A stretch of DNA of 64,000 nt from Galeopsis tetrahit (taxonomy: Eukaryota > Streptophyta > Magnoliopsida > Lamiales > Lamiaceae). Numbering within the stretch: the first letter of the stretch is position 1; the number at the start of each line of letters is the position of its first letter. Where the stretch lies: assembly GCA_963675135.1 (NCBI GenBank), contig OY776125.1:40516513-40580512 (forward strand), in the 5' to 3' direction. The notes beneath the pieces were generated by a model that ran no database searches, was not told the origin of the DNA, and was given only the letters and a program-made list of their open reading frames with translations. The position numbers were made by a program, and so were the translations under genes. Below, one piece after another: positions 10,608-22,668 of this stretch.

Positions 10608-11999
10608 TGTTGGTCCCAAGTTGAGTTAAGATTGAGTAAGCTAAGAAAGTCTAGAGGGGAGGGGTGAATAGACTTTCAAAAATCTTTCAAAACATCAGAG
10701 TTTAATGCGGAATAGTGTTCTGAACAGTACTGTTCTTACTGGGTCAGATCAGTACTTCCAGTTTCAGTTTTATACTCAACTTTTATTCAGATCTTTACTT
10801 AGTAAATTCTACTGTTCTTGGTTAAACAATTATGAAACAAATATCAAACAGAAAAGTAAAGAACACAGAATTTTATAGTGGTTCGACCAAAAAGTCTTCA
10901 TCCACTCTCACAAACCCAGTTGTGATGTTTTATTAACCCTTCCTTGAGTTTCTTGTGGCTTAAAGTCCCAAGACTAAGACTGTGATCTTATCGATTACAC
11001 TCCCAAGTGTATCTTCGATCGACTAGTAATTTCACAAGTAACTAACACACTTGTTTACACAATACAAACTTTAAAATGAAAAGTAAAACTTCTCTTGAAT
11101 AGCCTTTGATTTCTTCTCTTCAATTCAGTGGCTTCTTCTCGGATTCTTGATCTCTTTGACTCTGTCAGTTCTTCAAATGCTCTGTAGACTTGCTCTCGAA
11201 TGCTTTAGGATCAGTAATTGTTTAGTAGTCTTTAGCAGTATGAGATCACACAGTATTTATAGAACTTAGTATGACAGTTAGCAGTTTGTGAACTAACTCT
11301 CAACTAACTCTAAAACTGTTTTTGTAACCTATCCTTTTTTGTAACCGACTTTGTAACTTCCTTCAACTAATTCCAAGTCAGCATATCTTCAATAAATCTT
11401 CAGTTACGCCTTAAATAAGTTTTCCAAACTTATTCTTCAAACAAACTAACTCAGCACAGTAAACTACTCTTCTTAGTTTTACTGTTCTTAGTCAGTCAGC
11501 ACAGTTCTCCAAAAACTGTTCTAACTTTTCCAGAATTCTTCTAAGCTTCTCTTCAACTCTTCATGAAGTCTTCTTATTCTGAAGTAGTCTTCTGAGTCTT
11601 CAATAATCTTCTGATCTTCTTCTAAACTAGTGTTCTAAACTACTGTTCTGAACTTTTACAATGCTGAATACAATAGAATACAACTTTACATATATAAAAC
11701 CTATCTATACATCAACTGAACTACATACAGATGAGTATATCTAAGTCCTATACTATAAACTGTCTATACAATACAAACATCAGCTTAGTTCCTAACAGTT
11801 CTTATATCAGATCAATAAACATAATAAGATCAGTAAACATATATAAGATCAGTAAACATAATAAGATCAGTAAACTTATTTCATATACCACAATTATATC
11901 AACATATAATCACATATATCATTAACTTCAAGTTGCTTTTGGCCATCAAAACATACAATCATCATCTAGAACATTGTTTATAGAATTCATATCCCAACA
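10608..11999 (-). repeat. Copia 5' LTR (1392 bp)
   Basis: The LTR runs from TGTTGG (10608) to CCAACA (11999), with a perfect 6-bp terminal inverted repeat. A TATA box lies at 11254-11262 in minus orientation. The region 11580-11900 is full of short GATCAGTA and CTTCTGA repeats, probably U3 enhancer-type repeats. The partner LTR is outside the window, so the 5-bp target duplication (GAACG on this side) cannot be checked. Confidence 0.93.
11254..11262 (-). promoter_or_regulatory. TATA box of the copia LTR
   Basis: The minus strand reads CTATAAATA in mid-LTR, followed within about 30 bases by the probable RNA start. This is the usual U3/R layout. Confidence 0.6.
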
Positions 12000-13412
12000 G
12001 AACGATGTTAGAATTTCGCCATTTTCCGAGCGTAGAAGTCCTCCCACTCCAAACCGTCTATCTCCCTTTTGTGGGCCCCATCCACTTCTAAGAAGAGGCT
12101 ATCCATTCTACCCAAATCAGCCTGGGCGTCATGTTCCTCATTAGAGCCATGATGGGCAGGTCTTTTATTTGTGTGCTCTTGGAATGCCATTAGATACATC
12201 AGTACTCTATCTCTCGTATTTTTATCAATCTTTCTCGTGGTTATGTTATCTAAGTGAAGGATTTTACATCTCTCCCTCCAGATTCCCCATGCCACCATCA
12301 CGATTTTTTCAAAATCTGTATGATTCAGTTTCATCCGCAAATACTTAAGAATTTCCATTGTGTCAACTCCTCTCCTTTCTTTTATCACTTCCGTGTATCC
12401 AATCTTCTTCCATACATCTTTCACTTTCGAACAATGGAAAAGGGTGTGGGCAGTTGTGGGGTATGACCCGCCACATAGATCACAAATTGGTCTAACCGGG
12501 ATTTGTCTACAAGCCAAGTTTCCTTCGATTTGTATAAAATCCCGGCACATTTTCCAACAAAAAATCCTAACCTTTGGGGGTTTTTTAGCTTCCACACTCT
12601 TTTCCACCGGCGTGTTAGCCATTCATTGCTAGAAGTCGACGCTTTTTCCGAACCTTCGAGTCCAGAATGCAATCCCCTTTTGTAACTCGATCCCACTGAA
12701 TATTCTCCCATGTCCTCATCCATCTAAAAACGCTTATCCCCATCCTCGTTCCTTCTAACCTGAGTTCTCAGGATACCTTCAGCTTCGTGATGATTAAAGG
12801 CCATCATGACAAGTTCCTCCTTCCAATACCTATTATCATCGATGAAAAAATTGACATTGGGAGTTGTAGCAATATTTGACTTAATGGTATCCGATGACGT
12901 TCCCTGCACCCGACCCATGCATGCTTGTGAATTTTGATTATATTCCCATTTCCAATCACCCATCTAATTCCTTGATCTAAAATATATCGACTTTTACACA
13001 GTGACCTCCAGGTAAAGGACGAATTGTTTCCAATGTCTGCCTCCATGATATCCTCGTGTTTATAATATCTAGCCTTTAGAACTTTGTTCAACATGGAATT
13101 TGGTCTACTAATACACCTCCATACTCGTTTGGCCAATAACGCATCATTAAAGATATTCATTCTTCTAAACCCCATACCACATTCTTCTTTTGGTTTACAC
13201 AAATCTTTCCACTTTTGCCAGTGCATCTTCCTTTCCCTTCTCTTTTTCCCCACCAGAAATCGGTCATCAAGCTTTCCAATTCCTTACAAGTTTGTTGTGG
13301 AATTTTAAAGCACATCATAGCATATGTTGGTATAGCAACACTGACTTAATCAAATTTTTCTTACCCCCTTCCGAGAACTCCTTATTTTTCCAGTTAATCA
13401 AAAATACAGATT
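12000..13412 (-). pseudogene. LINE (L1-type) reverse transcriptase C-terminal remnant
   Basis: On the minus strand, 13400-13255 encodes the LINE RT C-terminal signature (a GGKKNLIKSV-like stretch, then FWWGK). 13253-12804 encodes the conserved W-KWKDLCKPKEECGMGFR and IGNGNIIKIHKHAWVG region. 12622-12008 encodes a zf-RVT zinc domain (CDLCGGSYPTTAHTLFHCS). At least two frameshifts separate these parts. The 5' portion (endonuclease, RT core) is missing on the right. The 3' portion (RNase H) is cut by the copia LTR ending at 11999, so the copia element inserted into this LINE. LINE RT would act in target-primed reverse transcription; this copy is dead. Confidence 0.88.
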
Positions 13413-13839
13413 ACTAGGTACTCATACACTCCCACCCCCCTGAGATTACCTAATATATACATTCCCCCCTTATACAAAAAAAAAAAAAAAAAAGTCTTCC
13501 TCACTCCCATGAAAAACGTGCGCCATCCTCCACTTTAAAAAAACAAACGCGTGACTCCTCCACCCACTCCTCCATATTTGAACAAGGCGACGAGCAAATA
13601 ACGTACAACGACAAAACAACGCAATGGAGCCAGTCTCAAAGTCTATAGATACGGTATGTTTAAGTTGTTTGCTTTTAATGGTAGTTTGAAGTTATAACAC
13701 ATGTTTTTGTTTTGTTTGATTTTATTTGGAATGGTGTTGTAGGAGAACTTGAAAACAAAAAAAGAATAGAAAATGTGCTATTTTCGGCAACCAATGTCGA
13801 CGATCGACATTACTTTGGACACTGGTTTGCCAAAAATAA
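13413..13839. other. Intergenic, with a piece of an old dispersed repeat
   Basis: No gene is seen. There is an A18 run at 13475-13492 and GC-richer sequence at 13500-13620. Bases 13620-13720 resemble 62500-62600 (shared CTATAGATAC, TTAAGTTGTTTG, ACACATGTTTTTGTTT). This is a partial copy of the old repeat that also flanks the LINE further right. Confidence 0.5.
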
Positions 13840-13841
13840 TA

Positions 13842-14146
13842 CTCCCTCCGTCCCAAGTTAGATTGTGCATTTAAAAAAAATGGATGTCCCAATTTAGATT
13901 GTGCATTTCTTTATTTGGAAATAAAACACTTTTTCACTTTAGACCACATCCTTCAAACATCTCAAAATTACATTACATTGTCATTACTTTATCACTCTAC
14001 TTTATTACTCATAATATTTTATTATTTAATTTATTACTCAAAAGACTTTCATACCCTATACTTTATCCTTTTAATACTAATAAATAATTCTCACATTAAA
14101 CTACGCATAAACAGCAAATGCACAATCTAACTTGGAACGGAGGGAG
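13842..14146. mobile_element. Stowaway-like MITE (305 bp)
   Basis: Terminal inverted repeats CTCCCTCCGTCCCAAGTTAG and its complement flank an AT-rich core, with a TA duplication at 13840-13841 and 14147-14148. The long pairing near both ends (AGATTGTGCATTT) makes it a foldback structure. It has no coding capacity; it would be moved by Tc1/mariner transposases. Confidence 0.92.
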
Positions 14147-14148
14147 TA

Positions 14149-14965
14149 CTATTTTACAACATCAAGTTGTCGAAAATTTTGTTTACTGTCGAAAACAGTT
14201 TGCCAAAAATAATAAAGTACTATTTTTAAACAAGAAGTTATCGAAATTTTTATTTTGACAAAAGTTTGTCAATAGTAATATACACTGTCAGCATCTTCAT
14301 GTTGAAAAAAACTCAATCGTTGGTAAACAAACTCGAAAATTTAAAACGACGGAACATACAATTTTTATTTCACTTTAAGTCCTACACTACCACAAAACAT
14401 ACAACGGACAAACAAAAAACAAAACCTAAACTTGCATGTGACTACATTTCGTGTATATATATAAACTTGCATATCTATAATGTCCTCTCCGTTTTCTATT
14501 CAACTTTAGTTCTTCAAGACCTTGGTAGGTGAAAGAGTCGGTTTGCAAGGTGGAATGGGGTGTAGAGACTAGAGAGGAGCGTGTGGTCAACAATTTTTTT
14601 TACGTTTGTTGGAATGGGTGGTGTATCGATCAATGTAGTGTATCTATCAATAATATTTTACTAAAACAACATTGTGGATATTTTACAATATTATTAAGAG
14701 GGACACTTAAATGAAATATTTCAAATTTGGGTAAAAAAATTGTTGAACAAACCTGGGCAACGCATATCAATTTAACTGAAATATATTTTTTCGCCCCCAG
14801 GTATTACCTTATTACAAGATCAAAACTATGTTACTATAAGATCAAAATATTGTCATTATAAGATTAAAAGTGTACTACTACAAGTTCAAAAATATTGACA
14901 CTTAGTTTTTTAGAAGAATTCGTCATAATATTTTTTGACTTATAGTAGTATACTTCTGATCTTGT
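14149..14965. other. AT-rich intergenic with short inverted GATCTTGTAGTAA-type repeats
   Basis: No gene is seen. Bases 14810-14960 contain repeated TTACTATAAGATCAAAA blocks and their complements, resembling the foldback elements at 26460-26830 and 23330-23650. Bases 14150-14280 show repeated TTGTCGAAAA and TTTGCCAAAAATAAT. Confidence 0.5.
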
Positions 14966-15075
14966 AATTACCGACGAAAAAATTTGGTCGCATCGTCATC
15001 TTCGACAATTATTATCGATATAATTTTTGTTCCGTCGGTAATACAGACGGAATAAACCGGTCGGTATTACCGACA
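14966..15075. repeat. CACTA subterminal repeats (TTCCGTCGGTAATA)
   Basis: Motifs TTACCGACGAA, TTCCGTCGGTAATA and CGGTCGGTATTACCGAC recur in both orientations. They match the subterminal motif at 19760-19860 and 24660-24850. This is probably the surviving 3' side of the CACTA element whose transposase lies at 15664-18137. No terminal CACTA is visible. Confidence 0.6.
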
Positions 15076-15084
15076 GCATCAGTC

Positions 15085-15270
15085 CGTCTGTATACTCCAC
15101 CCGCAGATTGAACTTGGGGCCTACCCGACCTAACCTGGGCCGGACCCGCTGAAATCCGAGTCGCGCCCGCGGGCCCTGGAATTGATCGTCCAATTTTCGG
15201 CCTAGCTGAGACTCAAACCCGGGTGTGTGGGTACCTAGTGAGGAACGTCTACCACTCGAACAAGTCTGTT
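15085..15270 (-). mobile_element. tRNA-derived SINE-like sequence
   Basis: On the minus strand CGAGTGGTAGACGT (15245-15258) resembles a Pol III box A, and GGGTTTGAGTCTC (15209-15221) a box B, spaced about as in tRNA genes. A GC-rich body follows, unlike the AT-rich surroundings. No A-tail or target duplication was found, and it may instead be part of the CACTA element. It does not fold as a complete tRNA. Confidence 0.35.
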
Positions 15271-15663
15271 TTTTGTTTATATTTTTAATATTAATTGTAT
15301 ATATACTCATGTTTTACCATTTAAAAAAAAAAAAATTCACAAAATTACTTTCTTTCCCATATATTAATAACTAAATTTGTGACTTATACTTATCCTAAAT
15401 TTAATTTTTTTAATTTATATATTGTAAATGTAATTTTTGAAACTTTTATTAAAATTCTAAAATATCCATATTCATACATTTTTTACTCTTTTTTTTAAAC
15501 AACTCCATTTATTTATTTTCATTGTCACATATATTAGTTGTGATTAATTTATAATTTGTAACTAAATGATAAATAATTCACTTTTATAAATTGTACAAAT
15601 TAAAATAATTAGATTACATTAATTTAATATTCATCTTCATCTTCGTCTTCATCTTCATTTTCA
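15271..15663. other. AT-rich stretch downstream of the CACTA transposase
   Basis: Mostly A/T-rich sequence with no gene. Bases 15620-15663 carry a TCATCTTCATCTTCG simple repeat that extends the acidic-tail coding repeat of the transposase in another frame. Confidence 0.5.
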
Positions 15664-18137
15664 TTATTTTTCCTCATCTTCATCTTCCTCCCATTCCACT
15701 TCATCCTCCTCCTCATCTCCACTATCGTTTTCAATTTCGATCAATTGTGGATTTGCAGCCGTAAAGTCTACATAAAGATTAAAATCTCACGTAAAGACTT
15801 TAGTTCGAGTCTCTATTTGTTCCTTTTGAAAAGGAGATTCATCTTCATTACTTTTTTCCTTTTTAGGGACTTTCACCATTGACCTTGCCTTACTTTGGAA
15901 ACAACGTGCCAATCATTATTACGTGATCGTCCTGAATACGTGCAATAGTATACTTGATCGACAATTACAAATGGATCATCCCTGTTATACCTCCTTTTCG
16001 AATTAATATCCACGATCTTGTACTCCGTATGAATTCCTGTTCCCGAAAGGCATGAATCAAACTAATGACACTTGAACAACACTACAATCTTTGTTGAATA
16101 TCCCGAATATTCTACTTCAACGACTTCGTGCAACACTCAAAAGTAATCACTTGCATCTACATTGTAATTCGCACTGTTAACACAAACACCACTATTGGTA
16201 GTCATTTTTCTTGATGCAAACTCGAATGTGTGAAATATGTAGCCATTCACAATATAGCCATTGTAAGTCCTTACACAACGTAGTGGTCCTTTGCCGAGAT
16301 CCTGTAAGAATCGGCTCTCAAAATCGTGTGACCGTCCCTATACAGTTCAAATTAAAATTAATTAAAACAATTATTTATTTACATAAAACATAATTAAATG
16401 CTACTCACATAACGTTGGAACCATCGGGCAAATTCACGTTGAAGATGAACATCTATATTTGTATCTAAGATATTTTGTTCTACACGTTGTAGTTCTTAAG
16501 TATACATCATAATTCACAACATCCAACCACAATTAATATTAACTAACATAAATGAAGTAGTGTTTAATTAGATGATAAATATATGAAATACTTACTCAAT
16601 GTAAGGCTGAACTTAATCACAATTAAATAACACAAACATTTGTGTTATTTTTGCCTCTGTGCTCGTTGACCAAAATCGTTCAATGGGTTTTCCTAAAGGT
16701 TACCCCTTAGACTTGAATATGGAAAGCATGTCATCGACCTCTTCACCGATATTGTCCGTACCTCTACCATCGTAGTTACGTGGTTCACTTCTCAACCTCG
16801 TGTTAACATGGTCTTCAAAATAATATGAACAAAACATGTCAACCTCTTCATTCAAATGTGGATTAACAAATTAAATGAAGTAAGTAGGAGTTTATCTTTC
16901 AAATGGGTACATCCACCTGTATTGCACTAGACCGCCAATTCTGGCTTCATACGCTAAGTGAACGGGTAAGTGTTCCATCGAGTCAAAGAAGTTAGGTGGG
17001 AAAATCCGTTCCAACTTACACAAGGAATACTGCTTCATATGCATCCCAAATGGTGCAAAACCATCAGTACTCTAACCTAATCTCACATTTTTTAGTTCAC
17101 AAGCAAAACCTAGAAACACGTTGTCAAGGTGTTTCCAGGCCTCCGAGTCTGCCGTATGCCGCATCTCCATAGACTCAGTGGAAGAAGAATCTGTTGTATT
17201 CCACATCATGTGTTGTGTTGTGGCACTAGATTGATATAATCTCATTAAACGAGGAATGATAGGAAGATAATACATCCTCTTATGTGCCACTTTCTTCTTC
17301 ATCGTCTTCGATTGATCATTGGGCCCCTTCCAACGTGGCTCTTTGTACCGGGGATGGCCACACTATCTACACATGTTCAGGTTGCTATCTTCATCACCCG
17401 AGTATAACATGCAACTGTTCACACAACAATCAATCTTCTCAACCGGCAAACCCACATTCTTCATCATTTGTTTGCTTTGATGAAACGTCGTAGGAACCTT
17501 ATTATTTTGAGGACAAATCTCACTGCATAATTATGTCATTTGCTCATATGGCCTGTTAGAAAGCTTGTTCTCGGTCTTGATAGCCATAAGTCGAGCATTA
17601 AATGACAACTGAGAGTGAGAATCACAACCCGGATACAAATCTTATTCGACTAATTTGAGCATCTCATAAAACTGAAATTCTTCATCCGTCAATTCCTCTT
17701 CTACATTTGAAAAACCAGCTTCTACTATCATTGTTTGATATATATCGGGTTCTTTCCCCCCTCCCCCAAACTGCTGATCATTACTAGTGTCGGCTTGATC
17801 AACATGTACTGATCGTTCATAGATTCCAACAGTGTAATAATACAAAACTTGATCAAATCTATATGGCCAACGTTCTTCGGGATGACTTGTCCAATTATAA
17901 TAATTATCAATGAAACCATTCTTTACAACATGTACTAAAACCTCTTCAATGTCTTTAAATACTTTATTCTGACATTTCTTAGCATTACACGGACACCTAA
18001 TACAATCCCTAGACATGCAATGTGGGTGGCTTTACAAATTCAAGAAATGACACAAGTTCATCGTAAAATTCACCATTCACATTTCCTAGAACGAATCTAG
18101 GAGTACAATACATACAACGACGATCCGTCAATTCCAT
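15664..18137 (-). pseudogene. CACTA (En/Spm) transposase, tnp2 type, decayed
   Basis: Minus-strand fragments occur in tnp2 order. A Transpos_assoc-like N-terminus (MELTDRRCMY..., then IRCPCNAKKC, GFIDNYYNWTSHPEE) lies at 18137-17642. The start of Transposase_21 (DLYPGC, CMLYSGDEDSNLNMCR, LIPRLMRLYQSSATT, HTADSEAWKHLDN, DGFAPFGM) lies at 17650-17040. A DUF4218-like part (IFPPNFFDSMEHLPVHLAYEA) is at 17030-16680, and a DUF4216-like part (DPFVIVDQVYYCTYS, NDWHVV) at 16080-15850. An acidic C-terminal tail ends at 15664. The catalytic core normally between FGM and the DUF4218 part is absent, apparently by deletion, and there are several stops and shifts. The protein would have cut CACTA ends in the nucleus; this copy cannot. 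A copia LTR piece abuts its start. Confidence 0.85.
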
Positions 18138-19424
18138 AGTGGTTCAAAGAGTCAAGCTCCTACATCCACTTTCCCTGATTTAACGGGATAATTCCTTTAC
18201 TTTGGAATTAACTTGTTTTATAGTACCAAGGTGCACTAATCAACCACACTACTTCTTAGTGCCTTGATCCCTAGGAATTTTGAGTCCTAGTACTCAACTT
18301 CATTGAGCTAAAACTGTGTTTTCTCTTAAAAGTTTTCAACTCTTCACTTCTACATTAAACTCTACTACTTTCTCTTGAAAGGTTTGAGTTTGAGGTTTGG
18401 TTCTAACTAAGTGAGATATCCTTTAGAATAAGGCCAATGTAAAAGGATAGGATATCTCTTGCTAAGCTTAGGATATAACAGTTTGACTTAGCTAGAAGTG
18501 ATCAGGAAACTTAGTATAAGTGTTTGATAGATTGTAAGCTTTGATACTTGTAATTGCTTGTGTTTCCTGTGAGTGTTGGATTCTTTGCAGCTTGGATCAC
18601 TTCTGTATTTATAGGAGAATTTGAACAATTGACCGTTGGAGGAGCCAACGTTCAAATTCCCTATCCGCAGCTATCTTGAACTGGTTTCTTGAATTATCCA
18701 GCAGTTAAATATGTTCTTCAATTGTAGAAATTGGGTTGCTGGACTTTTACTGTTGATGAACACTTTACTACTTAGCTTGTGTCCGTTCTAGACACATTTT
18801 CCAAGATAGATTGTGTCAGAATCTAACTCTCTTCAAACGGTTAGAATGACCAATTCTTCAGAACATTCTCAGCTGTAGATGGAATGTTCTTCTTGGCAGC
18901 ATCTGTCTTCTGATTTTGTCTTCTACTTTAACTCCATCTTTCAGCCTTTAATGCTTCTCAGGTTGTTTGGTCTTTAATGCTAATAACTCATTGTCCTTTA
19001 GCCTTACATTGAATTCTTCTTGCAGAGACTTCATAAATGCTTCCAGATATTAGACAATGCTTATCTTTATCTTGATCAACTTACTTGGGCTATATCGGTA
19101 GCATTGTCCAATGTCTTGTATCTTCAGTGACTTTGTTTTCATAAGTTGAGTTCCCCCTAAATTAACTAAGACAAATATGTTAAGTTGCCTAACATGCCAG
19201 CTTTTGGACAACTAACCTGACTAGCTAAGATCTCAACCTTCCTGAGATATTCTATACTTAGCTAATTTTACAACTTTGTCTCAACTATCCTGAGACATCT
19301 AGTCTAATACACATCTCAACTTTACTGAGACATCTAAGCTAATCATTATATATCTCAACTATCCTGAACATTCATCAATCAAGGAGTTTTGGTATCTTAA
19401 TCAAAATCATTTCATTTCCCAACA
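18138..19424 (-). repeat. Copia-type LTR fragment in minus orientation
   Basis: It ends CCCAACA at 19424 (TGTTGGG on the minus strand) and has a TATA-like box near 18604-18616 (CTATAAATAC class on the minus strand). Near 18136-18175 it shows AGTGGTTC...CATCCACTTTC, as in the R/U5 part of the LTR at 10608-11999. The far end (TGTTGG on the plus strand) is missing, so it is truncated where it meets the CACTA transposase start. The tandem duplication begins inside it, at 19366. Confidence 0.7.
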
Positions 19425-19851
19425 TATATACACTTTAAATATACACTAAATGCTTACTTAAAACAAAACAAAACTAATACATACACATCTAAACTAAAAA
19501 TATTTAGCCAAGTAATACATAAATATACACTAAATGCCTACTTAAAACAAAACAAAACAAAACAAAAACATACACAACTAAACTAAAATATTTAACCATG
19601 TAGTACATAAATAACAATATAGTTTATTATACAATTTTTATCAAGTGAAAATGGCATAAAACATACGGTAATATGATGATTTCATACAACTTCCACAAAA
19701 TTTTCAACTGAAAATGGCAGAAAATGACAAAAAAACCTCGAATTTGGAATATATACCGCGTTATTACAGACGGAACCGTACATTCCGTCGAAAAATTTAG
19801 CGCCCAAATTCCGTCGGTAAGCATGTTTACCAACAAAAATTTCCGTCGGTA

Positions 19852-21489
19852 TTATCTAATTAAATTATCGACGTAAAAGTACAATCTGAATTGCCCACCA
19901 AGAATGTCGTCATCTTGGGTTGCGGCCGGGTTTATAGTGGTTGGGGCTGGGGCTGGAGGAGCATGAACATTGAAAGGCGGGGGATCGCTCATGGTATCTT
20001 GATAGAATTGCTCAGTCTGTTTAGCCGACCACCCCAACGACCGACCCATATTACTTAGCTAGAGGATGTAGTGGCTGAACGCTACCATCATGTTTGGGTC
20101 CGAAGTTGCAGTGGAGGATACGAAGGCCTGTAATGCAGTTTGGGACAGACTAGATGACCTGTCAACGTTGCTCAACCGACCAAGGCCAAGGACCCGTCCT
20201 CGGCTGGTCGGGGCAGTCTCCAGGTAAATCGGGTTAACTCCAACGACCGGAGGGGGAGCGCTGGTTCCAGCTTCAGTAGTAGTCGCGGCATGAGTCCGCG
20301 TCTCGACCTCTTCAATCCTCCGATGGACATTCAACTACATAATTAAAAAAAAAAATTTAATAAACTATATATAGTTTAATGTATTTAATTAAATAATACA
20401 TAAACTTAAACTTACGTGGAGGTTAGTCATGCGCCCGTGTGTGGACCTCTGCGTAGACGGATCAAACAGATGAGCAATGTTCAACCAGTCCAAGTGGGTG
20501 GGTGCACGCCCCGTCTTCCGCTCCTATTACGTACCAATTAAACATATAAAAAATAAATTTATATTATATATATATTAAATAAATTAAAATTATTTTGAAA
20601 TAAATTTAATTAACACTTACGAGAGAAATTGATTGCTCAAAGACGGACTGGGATCCCTAGATGCCTTGACATCTTGCCTCCAACGTCGGTTGTGCGATTG
20701 ACCCGAGCAGTATCACACTTCTCGATGTACTTCGGGTCACTCCAAGCCGTCGTCAATGAGTCCCACAACTTCAAGCCATTCTTGTCCTCACCCAAGGCCA
20801 GAGTCTTGCCCTTAGTGCGCTAAGCCAATCTCCAATTGTACATTAGCCCCTTATACTGATTAGCACATGAAGCGTACCAAAACTTCCAAATAATGTCATC
20901 CGAGTAGATCGTTGGATCCTAATAGGCTTTTTTCTATACATATTCACCATATTTATTAAATAATATATATAATAAATTGTTTATTATTTAATAAACATTA
21001 ATTGATTGTACTTATATACCTAGAACTCCTCGAAGTATTTCACCTTTTTTGTTTGTGTCACCAACTTCCAGGAGTTCGCACTCAGAGCGATCAATAAGGC
21101 AGTAAAGGAAGCCGTGCAGATCCTAGACACCTCATTACTAGGCAACAATCTGCGACATTATTAACAAACAAACACATTATAAATAAAAAATAAATCGTAA
21201 TGTTAAACATTAAAATTGTTTAATTAATTACATACACTCCACTTTGGATCCATATCAACTCCCTGTTCTCCTAAGATACAACAGGATGCTGACGAGAGCT
21301 TCTAGCAGCTGCCGACCACTGAGACGACGACGACGACGACTGGGGAATGGACGACGACAGATGTGGAATTGGCGGTGACGCCGGAGGAGCCATCAAAGGT
21401 CGAGGTCTAAGTGAACCCCTTCTCCTCGACAGGCTACGTGACCCCGAGGCTCTACGTGAACTTGAAGCAACATTAGGATCTTGACCCAT
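19852..21489 (-). pseudogene. Transposase_24-type CACTA protein gene with amber stops, copy A
   Basis: Five exon-like blocks are seen on the minus strand. E1 (about 21489-21255) is a Ser/Pro-rich N-terminus ending ENRELIW. E2 (about 21150-21020) ends KVKYFEEF. E3 (about 20930-20629) has WKFWYASCANQYKGLMYNWR and ARVNRTTDVGGK, which resemble the plant transposon protein family Transposase_24. E4 (20523-20417) has HLDWLNIAHLFDPSTQRS and a GTAAG donor. E5 (20334-19852) has a Pro/Ala-rich end. In-frame TAG codons lie at 21271-21273, 21020-21022, 20820-20822 and 20059-20061, each plausibly a former CAG (Gln). Such proteins are thought to bind element ends or assist the tnp2 transposase. Exon borders are approximate. 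Confidence 0.7.
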
Positions 21490-21509
21490 CTGTTTTAATC
21501 AATAGAAAT

Positions 21510-22160
21510 TCTTAATTAAGTTAACAATAACCTAATTTTAGCAATAATTTACTAATTTAATAAATAATTTTCTAATGAAATCAATAATTTACTAATTTAA
21601 TTATCAATGACCTAATTTAATCAACATATTCATATTTTAATTAATATTTTTTTTAATTTAATCAGTAATTTCTAATTTAATCAACAATTTAGTAATTTAA
21701 TCAATAATTTCTTAATGAAATCAATAATTTTCTAATTTAATTAACAATAAACTAATTTAATCAACATATTCCTAATTTAATAAATAATTTTTTAATTTAA
21801 TCACTAATTTCCTAATTTAATCAATAATTTCCTAATTTAATCAATAATTTCCTAATTTAATTAAAAATGACCTAATTTAATCAACACATCCCTAATTTAA
21901 TAAATAATTTTCTAATTTAATCAATAATTTCCTAATTTAATTAACAATTATCTAATTTAATTAATAATTAACTAATTTAATTAACAATTACCTAATTTAA
22001 TCAATATTTACTAATTTAATCAACAATAACCGAATTTAATCAACAATAACCTAGTTTAATCAATAGTTTTCTAATTTAATAAAAAAATTCATAATTTAAT
22101 TAAAAATTTCCTAATTTAATTAACAATAACCTAATTTAATCGACAATAAACTAATATAAT
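21510..22160. repeat. AT-rich minisatellite, about 20-bp unit, copy A
   Basis: About thirty degenerate head-to-tail copies of AATTTCCTAATTTAATCAAT (and CAATAACCTAATTTAATCAA variants). Nearly identical in copy B (34564-35215), so the array predates the duplication. Confidence 0.9.
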
Positions 22161-22668
22161 CAAAATCCAAACAATAACTCAATATTTATAACACTAACTA
22201 ACTAAATCATTTAACACTAACTCTTACCAATCATTAATTAAATAAACTATGCCAAAAACTTATATACAATATTTCACCATAGTCTTATGGTGCAATATGA
22301 ATTATTCTTATGTTTTTATCCGGTATCCATCTTCTTCTCTCCCCTGTTTTCTGCACCGCCGCCCGGTCACTCCTCTTCTTTCTCTGCGTTGCCTTCTTTT
22401 CTGCGTCGATCTCCTTCTTCGCGATACCTTATCTTCTAGGGCAGGACAAATTTCTCCTTCTTTGCGATGCCTTATCTTTTGCGCGCTGTGAGAAATCTGC
22501 AGATTCAATAAAAAAAAAAAAAACCAGAAACTGTTCAGATTTCTGATCTGCTAATCACGAAACAAGTGGATAAATTATTATTTTTATTTTTTGAATGAAT
22601 TAATGAGAAAAAAATCAACAATAAATCTATTTCAATTAATTGTTGTTTTTGTAATTGTAGCGATCGAT

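Noticed and set aside
21510..22160. Satellite/centromeric array
   Set aside because: Short, AT-rich, inside an intron-like part of a CACTA element and present once per duplicated block; a local minisatellite.
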